Of a stretch of 23,714 nucleotides of DNA, positions 16,225-23,291 are shown in pieces. A model generated the notes under the pieces. The model was not told the DNA's origin. It was given only the letters and a program-made list of their open reading frames with translations, and made no database searches. The translations under genes and the position numbers were made by a program. The stretch's first letter is position 1. Every line of letters starts with the position of its first letter. This DNA is from UBA2767 sp964194535 (GTDB taxonomy: Bacteria > Pseudomonadota > Alphaproteobacteria > Rhizobiales > Methyloligellaceae), in contig CAXMMX010000107.1 in NCBI GenBank assembly GCA_964194535.1, forward strand, positions 1 through 23,714, given 5' to 3'.

Positions 16225-17457
16225 TTATTGTGCCGCTTCGCTGGTCGCATCGTCAGCAATGACACCGCCACTCTCAAGCAATGCTGCTATTTCGCTCTCC
16301 GAGTAGCCCGCCTCCACCAGGACCTCCCGGGTATGTTGCCCTAACAATGGCGCGGGGGTCACCACGCCACCCGGTGTCGCTGAAAGTTTGACGGGAAGAC
16401 CAATGGCCTGCACCCGCCCGGCAACCGGGTGATCGGTTTCCGGCACCATTTCGCGGGCAATGGTCTGCGGGTCGGCCAGCATTTCCTTGATTGTGAGCAC
16501 CGGACCTGCGGGTATGCCTGCATCTTCAAGGGCATCGAGCCATTCCTGGGTGGTCTGTTTTTCCAAATACACACTCAGAACCTCGACAAGCGCGTCCAGA
16601 TTGGCCATGCGATCTGAATTCTTGGAAAAGCGCGAATCCTCCCCCAGCTCGCGAGCGCCAAGACATTTAAGCAGCCGCTCCCAGTTTCGCTGGTTGGCCG
16701 CGCCGATATTTACCCAGCCATCCTTGGTCCTGAATGTTTGATAAGGCGCGTTCAGCGGGTGCGAGGTACCCATGCGGCCCGGAGACTCGCCTGTGGCAAA
16801 GCAAATGGCCGACTGCCAGTAGGTGTGCATGATGGCAGCTTCGAACAGCGAGGTATCAACCCGCTGCCCCTTACCCGTTTTCTGTTTGTGGGCATATGCG
16901 GCCAGGCACCCCATGGCGCCAAGAATACCGGCGGTCGTGTCGCTGACGGGTGCGCCGACCTTGACCGGCCCGCGATCAGCTTCCCCGGTAATGTCCATCA
17001 ATCCGGACATGCCTTGCGCGATGAGATCGAACCCGGCGCGGTCCTTGTAGGGTCCGGTACGCCCGAAGCCGGAAATTTCGCAATAGATCAGGCCGGGATT
17101 TATCTTTTTGAGTACCTCATAGCCAAGTCCGAGCCTCTCCATTGTGCCCCGGCGGTAATTCTCTATCAGCACGTCCGCGTCCTTGATCAAACGCTTGAGC
17201 ACCTGTTTGCCTTGTTCCGATTTGAGGTCGAGCGCAATGCCCCGCTTGTTGCGGTTCATCATCAGGAAGGCTGCCGGTTCGCCATTTATGTCGGGGGGCA
17301 GAAAGCGGCGAGAATCATCGCCGACACCCGCTTTTTCGACCTTGATCACATCAGCGCCAAGATCGGCAAGCATCAGACCGCACACCGGGCCCGCCATGAT
17401 ATGGGCAAGCTCAATGACGCGCATTCCCGTCAGCGGTCCTTGTCTAAGCTGAGACAT
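16225..17457 (-). CDS. Family III CoA-transferase (CaiB/BaiF)
   Basis: Transfers CoA between carboxylic acids through enzyme-bound mixed anhydrides. The N-terminal GMRVIELAHIMAGPVCGLMLADLGADVIKVE is the family signature, followed by NRNKRGIALDLK and NYRRGTMERLGLGYE. The catalytic aspartate is D173 in GAPVSDTTAGILGAMG, aligned to the Asp of formyl-CoA transferase. The 410-residue length is normal, with an acidic C-terminal tail. The CoA donor and acceptor cannot be deduced from sequence. It is the last gene of a - strand trio: three bases separate it from the crotonase stop, with a weak ribosome binding site (GGCGG). The 171 bases to the rlpA start show no clear terminator. Confidence 0.92.
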   Translation of the reverse strand: MSQLRQGPLTGMRVIELAHIMAGPVCGLMLADLGADVIKVEKAGVGDDSRRFLPPDINGEPAAFLMMNRNKRGIALDLKSEQGKQVLKRLIKDADVLIENYRRGTMERLGLGYEVLKKINPGLIYCEISGFGRTGPYKDRAGFDLIAQGMSGLMDITGEADRGPVKVGAPVSDTTAGILGAMGCLAAYAHKQKTGKGQRVDTSLFEAAIMHTYWQSAICFATGESPGRMGTSHPLNAPYQTFRTKDGWVNIGAANQRNWERLLKCLGARELGEDSRFSKNSDRMANLDALVEVLSVYLEKQTTQEWLDALEDAGIPAGPVLTIKEMLADPQTIAREMVPETDHPVAGRVQAIGLPVKLSATPGGVVTPAPLLGQHTREVLVEAGYSESEIAALLESGGVIADDATSEAAQ

Positions 17458-17460
17458 GAC

Positions 17461-18243
17461 TTACCGCCCGCTCCAGTTCGCTTTGCGTTTTCCCAGAAAG
17501 GCTTCCAGCCCTTCATGGAAGTCCTCGCTTGCGTAACACATGGCAATGAGATCGTCGTCCTCGATTGCCGGTCCGGCGGCACTCATGCGGGCAAACATTT
17601 CCTTCGTCACCCGCAAGGTGAGCGGCGCGAAGGTGGCGATCTGCGCGGCCAGCTCATGGGCGCGGGCAAACAGGGCATCCGCATCATCGAACAGCTCTGA
17701 CACGAGACCGATATTGAGAGCTTCGTCCGCCTCAATGAGCCGCGAAGTCATGATGAGGTCTTTCGTACGCGCCATGCCGATCAACGCCGACATGTGCTGC
17801 AGGCTGGCAATCGACAAACAGTTTCCAAGGGTGCGCGCAATGGGAAAGCCAAAGCGCATATCCCTCGTTGCCAGGCGAATATCGCAAAGCCCCGCGATCG
17901 CCGCACCGCCGCCGGTACATGCGCCCGTTATGGCGGCGATAATAGGCTTGGGGCAGGATTCGATGTCCGAGAGCACGGTATCAATCTTTTTTTCATAGGC
18001 CAGACCGTCTTCGGCGCCCTGGAAATCGCGAAACAGCGAGATGTCCGTGCCCGCCGCAAAGGCTTTGTCTCCGGCTCCGCGCACGATGATGACTTTCAGA
18101 TCATCGTCCTGAGCCGCGGACCGGCAAAATTCAGCCAGCCCCTCATACATCTCGAAGGTCAGGGCATTGCGTTTGCCGGGACGGTTGAGCGTTACGCCTG
18201 CAATCGGCCCATTGCGTTCAATGAGAAGTTCTGCCGCACTCAT
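17461..18243 (-). CDS. Crotonase-fold (enoyl-CoA hydratase/isomerase family) protein lacking the canonical catalytic glutamates
   Basis: Crotonase superfamily member of 260 residues, expected to bind an acyl-CoA thioester. The fold signatures are LNRPGKRNALTFEM, the first oxyanion-hole segment AFAAGTDISLF, and the second, TGACTGGGAAIAGLCDIRLAT. In classical hydratases one Glu lies shortly after GGG and a second in a PE pair about twenty residues later. Here the positions are A115 (GGGAAIA) and I135 (FGFPIARTLG), so both acids are missing and water addition by the usual mechanism is unlikely. Another CoA reaction (isomerisation, decarboxylation, thioester hydrolysis) or an unusual hydratase is possible. 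ATG 18243 lies one base after the aminotransferase stop; a GTG at 18252 would add three residues. Confidence 0.88.
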   Translation of the reverse strand: MSAAELLIERNGPIAGVTLNRPGKRNALTFEMYEGLAEFCRSAAQDDDLKVIIVRGAGDKAFAAGTDISLFRDFQGAEDGLAYEKKIDTVLSDIESCPKPIIAAITGACTGGGAAIAGLCDIRLATRDMRFGFPIARTLGNCLSIASLQHMSALIGMARTKDLIMTSRLIEADEALNIGLVSELFDDADALFARAHELAAQIATFAPLTLRVTKEMFARMSAAGPAIEDDDLIAMCYASEDFHEGLEAFLGKRKANWSGR

Positions 18244-18244
18244 G

Positions 18245-19408
18245 TCATGCACTCAGATAATCCATGGCCACCTGCACGCCGCCCTTGGTGTGCGGCACGC
18301 CAGCGATCCCGAGCCCCATTTCGATGCCGGCAAGCGCGCCGAGCAAAGTGAGATCATTGAAATCTCCCAGGTGACCGATACGGAACACCTTTCCGGCAAC
18401 CTTACCAAGCCCGGTGCCGAGCGACATGTCGAACTTATCTTTAATGGCGCCGCGCAGTGCATCCGCGTCATGGCCGTCGGGCATGAGGATTGCCGTCAGC
18501 GCGCTCGAATACTCTTTCGGCTCCTGGCACAGAACCTCAAGCCCCCAATGTTCAACCGTACGGCGTGTCGCTTCGGCATGGCGGTCATGACGAGCGAAGA
18601 CATTCTCCAGCCCCTCTTCCAGCAGCATATCGATGGCCTCGACAAGCCCGTAGAGCAGGTTGGTTGCCGGCGTATAGGGGAAGAAGCCATTGCCGTTGGC
18701 GGAGAGCATCTCCTGCCAGCCCCAATAGGCTTTGGGAAGTTTAGAATTCTGGGAAGCCTGCAACGCCTTGTCATTGAGCGCATTGAAGCCAAGACCCGGG
18801 GGCAGCATCAAACCTTTTTGCGATCCGCCGACGGTGACATCCACACCCCATTCGTCATGCCGGTAATCGATCGAGGCGAGCGATGAAATCACATCCACCA
18901 GGAACAAGGCCGGATGACCCGCATCGTCGATTACGTTACGGATTTCGGGGATGCGCGCGGTACAGCCGGTGGCGGTCTCATTGTGGACGACGCACACCGC
19001 CTTGATCTCGTGATCCTTGTCCTTAGCCAGCCGCTCGGCGATTTTTTCCGGCTCAGCAGCGCGACGCCAGTCGCCTTGAATAAATTGCGGCTCAAGCCCC
19101 ATGCGTTCAGCGATGCCTTTCCACAGGGTTGCGAAATGGCCGGACTCATACATCAGCACCTTGTCGCCGGGCGAAAGCGTATTGGTCAGCGCCGCCTCCC
19201 ACGCGCCTGTGCCCGATGAGGGATAGATGATGACCGGGCCGGCGCACTTGAAAATCTCCTTGATTCCTTCGAGCGCCTTCTTGCCGAGGACGGCGAATTC
19301 AGGACCGCGATGGTCGATGACCGGCATGTCGATGGCACGCAAAATGCGGTCCGGAACCTGAGTTGGTCCCGGGATTTGAAGAAAATGTCGTCCCGCTGTT
19401 CGCGCCAT
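18245..19408 (-). CDS. Class V aminotransferase, alanine/serine-glyoxylate aminotransferase family
   Basis: PLP-dependent fold-type I enzyme of 387 residues. It resembles serine-glyoxylate, alanine-glyoxylate and aspartate-glyoxylate transaminases. The N-terminus has IPGPTQVPDRILRAID and IDHRGPEF. SSGTGAWEAALTNTLSPGDKVL (64-85) forms the phosphate-binding part, HNETATG (142-148) is conserved, and the PLP lysine is K198 in GGSQKGLMLPPGLGF. The C-terminus MSLGTGLGKVAGKVFRIGHLGD is characteristic of the SgaA group. The amino donor and acceptor are not resolvable here. A strong AGGAGG at 19422-19417 lies eight bases before ATG 19408. It is the first gene of the divergent - strand operon with the crotonase and CoA-transferase. 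Confidence 0.92.
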   Translation of the reverse strand: MARTAGRHFLQIPGPTQVPDRILRAIDMPVIDHRGPEFAVLGKKALEGIKEIFKCAGPVIIYPSSGTGAWEAALTNTLSPGDKVLMYESGHFATLWKGIAERMGLEPQFIQGDWRRAAEPEKIAERLAKDKDHEIKAVCVVHNETATGCTARIPEIRNVIDDAGHPALFLVDVISSLASIDYRHDEWGVDVTVGGSQKGLMLPPGLGFNALNDKALQASQNSKLPKAYWGWQEMLSANGNGFFPYTPATNLLYGLVEAIDMLLEEGLENVFARHDRHAEATRRTVEHWGLEVLCQEPKEYSSALTAILMPDGHDADALRGAIKDKFDMSLGTGLGKVAGKVFRIGHLGDFNDLTLLGALAGIEMGLGIAGVPHTKGGVQVAMDYLSA

Positions 19409-19437
19409 TTGGATAGCCTCCTGTGGTTTTATTAGCC

Positions 19438-19455
19438 TTGCGCGTCCTCGCGCAA
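19438..19455. promoter_or_regulatory. Perfect inverted repeat in the divergent intergenic region (dyad 1)
   Basis: TTGCGCG (19438-19444), four bases, CGCGCAA (19449-19455): seven-base perfect arms. It lies about 30 bases upstream of the aminotransferase start codon, just ahead of its Shine-Dalgarno and next to a TAATAA (19434-19429, - strand) that could serve as a -10. It could be an operator or a leader hairpin. No T-tract follows on either strand, so it is not a terminator. Confidence 0.5.
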
Positions 19456-19473
19456 AAACGGCCGGCCCGGAAA

Positions 19474-19495
19474 ATTTGGCGGATTTAAGCCAAAT
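19474..19495. promoter_or_regulatory. Inverted repeat in the divergent intergenic region (dyad 2)
   Basis: ATTTGGC (19474-19480), eight bases, GCCAAAT (19489-19495): seven-base perfect arms over 22 bases, near the middle of the 129-base gap between the divergent genes. The geometry suits a dimeric transcription factor. It is upstream of the candidate -35 for the dehydrogenase gene. Confidence 0.5.
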
Positions 19496-19502
19496 CTCGC
19501 CC

Positions 19503-19532
19503 TTGCCGTGCTTGGTCAGGTTGGTGTATATT
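19503..19532 (+). promoter_or_regulatory. Candidate promoter for the FAD/Fe-S dehydrogenase gene
   Basis: TTGCCG at 19503-19508, 18 bases, TATATT at 19527-19532. Transcription would be expected to begin about 19538-19541, at or next to the first ATG (19538), giving a leaderless or near-leaderless mRNA. This agrees with the absence of any Shine-Dalgarno before either candidate ATG. Confidence 0.4.
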
Positions 19533-19553
19533 GAATTATGAATTCATTATTCA
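19532..19553. promoter_or_regulatory. Near-perfect 22-base palindrome over the dehydrogenase start (dyad 3), candidate operator
   Basis: Arms TGAATTATGAA (19532-19542) and TTCATTATTCA (19543-19553) are complementary at ten of eleven positions with no spacer; the core ATGAATTCAT is perfect. It overlaps the end of the candidate -10, the predicted transcription start and the ATG at 19538, so a bound repressor would block initiation. The GntR/FCD gene in the same operon is the obvious candidate ligand, as this family binds short palindromes. The assignment is inference. Confidence 0.55.
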
Positions 19554-22468
19554 TGTCAAGCTCTGATCCGGCCCTCGAAAATCGGTTCAAAAAAGCCATC
19601 CAGGGTGAAGTCCTTTTCGACACCTTTTCGCGCGGGCGCTACAGCACGGACGCCTCTTTTTACCAGATCATGCCGCAAGGCGTGGTGATCCCCAAAACGG
19701 ATGCCGACCTGACGGCGATCATCGAGATTGCCCACGAGGAGGGGCTGACCTTGCTGCCGCGCGGCGGCGGCACCTCGCAGAGCGGGCAAACGGTGGGCGA
19801 CGCGCTTGTCATCGATTTTTCGAAATATCTGCGCAATATCACCGCCATCGATCCCGAAGCCGCCACTTGCACGGTGCAGCCGGGGATTGTGCTCGATCAG
19901 CTCAACACGCAGCTCAAGCAGTACGGACTCTGGTTCCCGGTGGATGTCTCGACCGCCAGCCGCGCCACCATCGGCGGCATGGCCGGCAATAACAGCTGCG
20001 GTACCCGCTCCATCCGCTACGGCATCATGCGCGATAATGTCACCGCCATAGACGCCATATTGCCCGACGGCACACCGATGCGCTTTGACCAGGTGCCGAA
20101 CAAGTTTTCCGGCATCAACACCCCGTCCACCGTGAGAGATCTCACGCGCGATCTGCTGGAGATTGGCCGAAAGCGCAAAAAGCATATCACCCGTGCCTTC
20201 CCGGCCGTGTCACGCCGCGTCGGTGGATATTTGCTGGACGGCCTCGTGCTGGGTGATGAACCGGTCAACCTGGCGCAAATTCTCATCGGTTCGGAAGGCA
20301 CACTCGCATTTTCTCAGAGCATTGATCTCAAGCTATCGCCGCTCCCCGTCAGCAGGGCGCTCGGCGTTTGCCACTTCCCTACCTTCCGCAAGGCCATGGA
20401 GGCGGTCCAGCACATTGTCGAGCTTGGCCCCACGGCAGTCGAACTCATCGACAAGAACCTAATTGATCTCGCGCGCGACATTCCGATGTTCCGCGCCACC
20501 GTCAACCGTTTCGTCAGGGGCAATCCCGAAGCATTGCTGTTCACTGAATTTGCTCAAGACAATCAGGTGGAAAATCTACGGCGCCTGAAAGACCTCGATG
20601 AATTGATGCGCGGGCTTGGCCACAAGAACGCGGTGGTGGAGGCGATTGGTGCGGAGTTCCAGAAAGCCATCTGGGAAGTGCGCAAATCCGGCCTCAACAT
20701 CATGATGAGCATGAAGTCTGACGGAAAACCGGTCTCCTTCATCGAGGACTGCGCGGTGCCGCTGGAGCATTTGCCCGATTACACCGAGCGCCTGACGCAG
20801 GTTTTTGAAAAACACGGCACGCGCGGTACCTGGTATGCCCATGCATCCGTCGGCTGTTTACATGTGCGCCCGGTGCTCAATCTGAAGTTTGAAAAAGACG
20901 CGGCCACCATGCGCGCCATCGCCGAAGAAGCCTTCGAGATGGTGCGCGAATATAAGGGCGCGCATTCGGGCGAACATGGCGACGGGCTGGTGCGCTCGGA
21001 ATTTCACGAAAAGATGTACGGCAAAAGAATCGTCGAGATATTCGAGCAGGTAAAAGACCGTTTCGACCCCGACGCACGTATGAACCCGGGCAAGATCGTG
21101 CGCACCACGAAAATGAACGACCGGACGCTGTTCCGCTACAAGCCTGACTATAGCGTGCCGGAGATTGATACCGGTCTCGACTGGTCGTCATGGACGGGGG
21201 CCGGAAACGGATTCCAGGGCGCGGTGGAGATGTGCAACAACAATGGCGCCTGCCGGAAGTTCGATACGGCCGTCATGTGCCCCTCCTACCGCGTAACCCG
21301 CAACGAGCAAGACGTAACCAGGGGCCGCGCCAACACCCTGCGGCTCGCCATTTCGGGGCAACTGGGCAAAGACGCCCTGACCTCGCCCGGGATGCGCGAG
21401 ACCATGATGCACTGCGTCTCTTGCAAGGCCTGCCGCCGCGAATGCCCCACCGGCGTCGACATGGCAAAAATGAAGATCGAGGTGCAGCGCGCCCATGTTC
21501 AACGTCACGGGCTATCGCTGCATGACCGGCTGGTGGCCACCCTGCCTCGCTACGCACGGCTTGCCTCGCGTCTGCCCTGGGCCTTTAATTTGCGCAATTC
21601 TGTCCCGGGCATGCCCGCACTTATGGAACGCCTTACCGGCTTTTCCCGCCATCGCCCCCTGCCCCACTGGCGCTTTGACGCGTTTCGCGAGAAAGGGCCG
21701 TTCGGCCCTGAAGATGGCCGCGAAGCCGTGCTCTTCGTCGACACGTTCAATCGCTATTTTGATCCGGGCACCATCCATGCGGCCCTGCGCGTGCTGAGCG
21801 CGGCGGGCACGCGCATTCATATTGCACAAGGCAAGGGGCGGCCGCTTTGCTGTGGCCGCACCTATCTTTCGGCCGGGCTCGTGGACGAGGCGCGCGCCGA
21901 GGCTAAGCGCTTTCTGGACGCGGTGATGCCGCATCTGGAGGCCGGGCGAGCGATTATCGGCCTCGAACCGAGCTGTCTGTTCACGCTCAGGGATGAATTC
22001 CCCTCCCTGCTGCCAGGCAACCAGGCTTCGAGACTCGCTGAAAGCGCAGTGCTGCTGGAGCAATATCTCGTCAATGAGAAAAGGGCGCGGCGGCTCAAGC
22101 TAAAACTCAAGGCACAGAAACAACCCATCCTTTTGCACGGCCATTGCCATCAGAAGAGTTTCGCCGCGATGGACGATGTGGTCGGCGCATTGAAGCTCAT
22201 TCCAGATGCAAAAATTGAAACCGTTCAATCAAGCTGCTGCGGCATGGCGGGCGCCTATGGCTATGGCGCTGACACCTACGAGATGTCCATGGCCATGGGC
22301 GAGGCCTCGCTGCTGCCGGCGGTACGGGAAGCGGGCGACACCACCGTGCTCGTCGCGGACGGTTTTTCCTGCCGCCACCAGATTCATGACGGAACGGGCC
22401 GGAGCGCACGACACGCAGTCCATATCCTCGATGACGCCCTGCCCGGCTCAAAGCGCAAGAAAGGTTGA
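19538..22468 (+). CDS. FAD-binding and (Fe-S)-binding D-2-hydroxyacid dehydrogenase (YdiJ/GlcD-GlcF-like fusion)
   Basis: A 976-residue fusion of an FAD-linked oxidase and an Fe-S/CCG electron-transfer module, like E. coli YdiJ. It likely oxidises a D-2-hydroxy acid (for example 2-hydroxyglutarate, lactate or glycolate) to the 2-oxo acid and passes electrons onward. The PCMH-type FAD domain is at about 40-265, with LLPRGGGTSQSGQ (72-84) and GGMAGNNSCGTRSIRYGIMRDNV. The FAD oxidase C-terminal domain includes HSGEHGDGLVRSEF. Fe-S ligands are C566, C572 and C581 (CNNNGACRKF...MCPSY) and C626, C629, C632 and C636 (CVSCKACRRECP). The CCG motifs are LCCGRTYLS, HGHCHQKSF and SSCCGMAGAYG. The start is ATG 19538 or ATG 19553; neither has a Shine-Dalgarno. 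Four bases separate it from gntR. The substrate is not determined. Confidence 0.92.
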   Translation: MNSLFMSSSDPALENRFKKAIQGEVLFDTFSRGRYSTDASFYQIMPQGVVIPKTDADLTAIIEIAHEEGLTLLPRGGGTSQSGQTVGDALVIDFSKYLRNITAIDPEAATCTVQPGIVLDQLNTQLKQYGLWFPVDVSTASRATIGGMAGNNSCGTRSIRYGIMRDNVTAIDAILPDGTPMRFDQVPNKFSGINTPSTVRDLTRDLLEIGRKRKKHITRAFPAVSRRVGGYLLDGLVLGDEPVNLAQILIGSEGTLAFSQSIDLKLSPLPVSRALGVCHFPTFRKAMEAVQHIVELGPTAVELIDKNLIDLARDIPMFRATVNRFVRGNPEALLFTEFAQDNQVENLRRLKDLDELMRGLGHKNAVVEAIGAEFQKAIWEVRKSGLNIMMSMKSDGKPVSFIEDCAVPLEHLPDYTERLTQVFEKHGTRGTWYAHASVGCLHVRPVLNLKFEKDAATMRAIAEEAFEMVREYKGAHSGEHGDGLVRSEFHEKMYGKRIVEIFEQVKDRFDPDARMNPGKIVRTTKMNDRTLFRYKPDYSVPEIDTGLDWSSWTGAGNGFQGAVEMCNNNGACRKFDTAVMCPSYRVTRNEQDVTRGRANTLRLAISGQLGKDALTSPGMRETMMHCVSCKACRRECPTGVDMAKMKIEVQRAHVQRHGLSLHDRLVATLPRYARLASRLPWAFNLRNSVPGMPALMERLTGFSRHRPLPHWRFDAFREKGPFGPEDGREAVLFVDTFNRYFDPGTIHAALRVLSAAGTRIHIAQGKGRPLCCGRTYLSAGLVDEARAEAKRFLDAVMPHLEAGRAIIGLEPSCLFTLRDEFPSLLPGNQASRLAESAVLLEQYLVNEKRARRLKLKLKAQKQPILLHGHCHQKSFAAMDDVVGALKLIPDAKIETVQSSCCGMAGAYGYGADTYEMSMAMGEASLLPAVREAGDTTVLVADGFSCRHQIHDGTGRSARHAVHILDDALPGSKRKKG

Positions 22469-22472
22469 TCCC

Positions 22473-23183
22473 ATGTCACATGATGATACGGCGACCCTGC
22501 CCCGCACACACACGGATACAAATACTCCGGCAGAACCGATTATCCGGCGCACCCTGCATGACGAGTTGCTGGAGCGCTTGCGGCAAATGATCATCGATGG
22601 TGATCTGATGCCCGGTGAAAAAGTTCCCGAGAAGGATTTATGTGATCGTTTCGGCGTGTCGCGCACGCCCTTGCGCGAAGCTCTCAAGGTGCTCGCGAAT
22701 GACGGGCTGGTGACCCTTACGCCCAATCGCGGCGCCATGATCGCCGATCTGACGCTGGAAGACCTGGAAGAAGCCTTTCCCATCATGGGCGCGCTGGAAG
22801 CGCTGTCGGGCGAGATGGCCTGCGCAAACATTACCGATGCGGAAATAACCGACATCAAGAAGCTGCATAACAAAATGGTCGCTCACTACGAGGCCCGTGA
22901 GATCAAACCCTATTTCCGTACCAATCAGAAAATCCACGAGATGATATTGGCTGCGGCCCGTAACCAGACCCTATCATCGCTCTATCGCGGATTTGAGGGC
23001 CGTATCCGCCAGGCCCGTTACCTGGCCAACATGTCCACCTCGCGCTGGACCCAGGCCGTTCGCGAACATGAGAAAATTATTGCGGCGCTGGAGGCACGCG
23101 ATGGCGCGGGACTGGCTAAAATCCTGAAAAACCACCTGGCTAACAAGTTTGAGACGGTGAAGGACGCAATTCAGAACCGTTGA
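22473..23183 (+). CDS. GntR family transcriptional regulator with FCD domain
   Basis: DNA-binding regulator of the FadR/FCD subfamily, 236 residues. The winged helix-turn-helix covers about 25-92 (LLERLRQMIIDGDLMPGEKVPEKDLCDRFGVSRTPLREALKVLANDGLVTLTPNRGAMIA). The C-terminal all-helical FCD ligand-binding domain follows, with candidate metal or ligand histidines in NQKIHEMIL, REHEKIIAAL and LKNHLANKF. The position usually Asp before the first His is Asn. FCD regulators commonly sense small carboxylic acids such as lactate, glycolate or sugar acids, matching the neighbouring dehydrogenase. The frame is open further upstream, but only ATG 22473 gives a normal protein, with AAAGG at 22460-22464. 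It is probably co-transcribed with the dehydrogenase and likely controls the divergent promoters. Confidence 0.93.
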   Translation: MSHDDTATLPRTHTDTNTPAEPIIRRTLHDELLERLRQMIIDGDLMPGEKVPEKDLCDRFGVSRTPLREALKVLANDGLVTLTPNRGAMIADLTLEDLEEAFPIMGALEALSGEMACANITDAEITDIKKLHNKMVAHYEAREIKPYFRTNQKIHEMILAAARNQTLSSLYRGFEGRIRQARYLANMSTSRWTQAVREHEKIIAALEARDGAGLAKILKNHLANKFETVKDAIQNR

Positions 23184-23190
23184 AATATTT

Positions 23191-23211
23191 AGGCCCGGGT
23201 GATTTGGGCCT
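23191..23211 (+). terminator. Hairpin after gntR, possible transcription terminator
   Basis: AGGCCC (23191-23196), nine bases, GGGCCT (23206-23211) form a six-base GC-rich stem seven bases after the gntR stop. The following sequence is only weakly T-rich, so termination efficiency is uncertain. Confidence 0.4.
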
Positions 23212-23249
23212 TAACGTCTTGCTCGTTTTGCTGCATTAAGATCGGTCTT

Positions 23250-23291
23250 GGATGGGTGGCCGAGTGGTTGAAGGCACCGGTCTTGAAAACC
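23250..23291 (+). tRNA. Partial tRNA-Ser(UGA): 5' half only, broken in the anticodon stem
   Basis: The sequence matches tRNA-Ser from base 1. It shows a seven-base acceptor 5' strand (GGATGGG), TG, D-stem GCC/GGC with loop GAGTGGTTGAA, and A26. The anticodon stem 5' strand is CCGGT and the loop CTTGAAA with anticodon TGA (23284-23286). The 3' strand should read ACCGG but reads ACC then AA, so identity is lost after 23291. No long variable arm, T-arm (GTTCGAATC-like) or acceptor complement (CCCATCC) occurs in the remaining 423 bases. As given it cannot form a functional tRNA. It is best explained as the chromosomal side of an integration junction or a remnant of one. Confidence 0.8.

Noticed and set aside
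16225..19408. Assignment of the - strand trio to carnitine metabolism (caiB/caiD-like)
   Set aside because: The CoA-transferase and crotonase resemble CaiB and CaiD only at superfamily level. The crotonase lacks the catalytic glutamates, and no caiA, caiC or caiT homologue is present.
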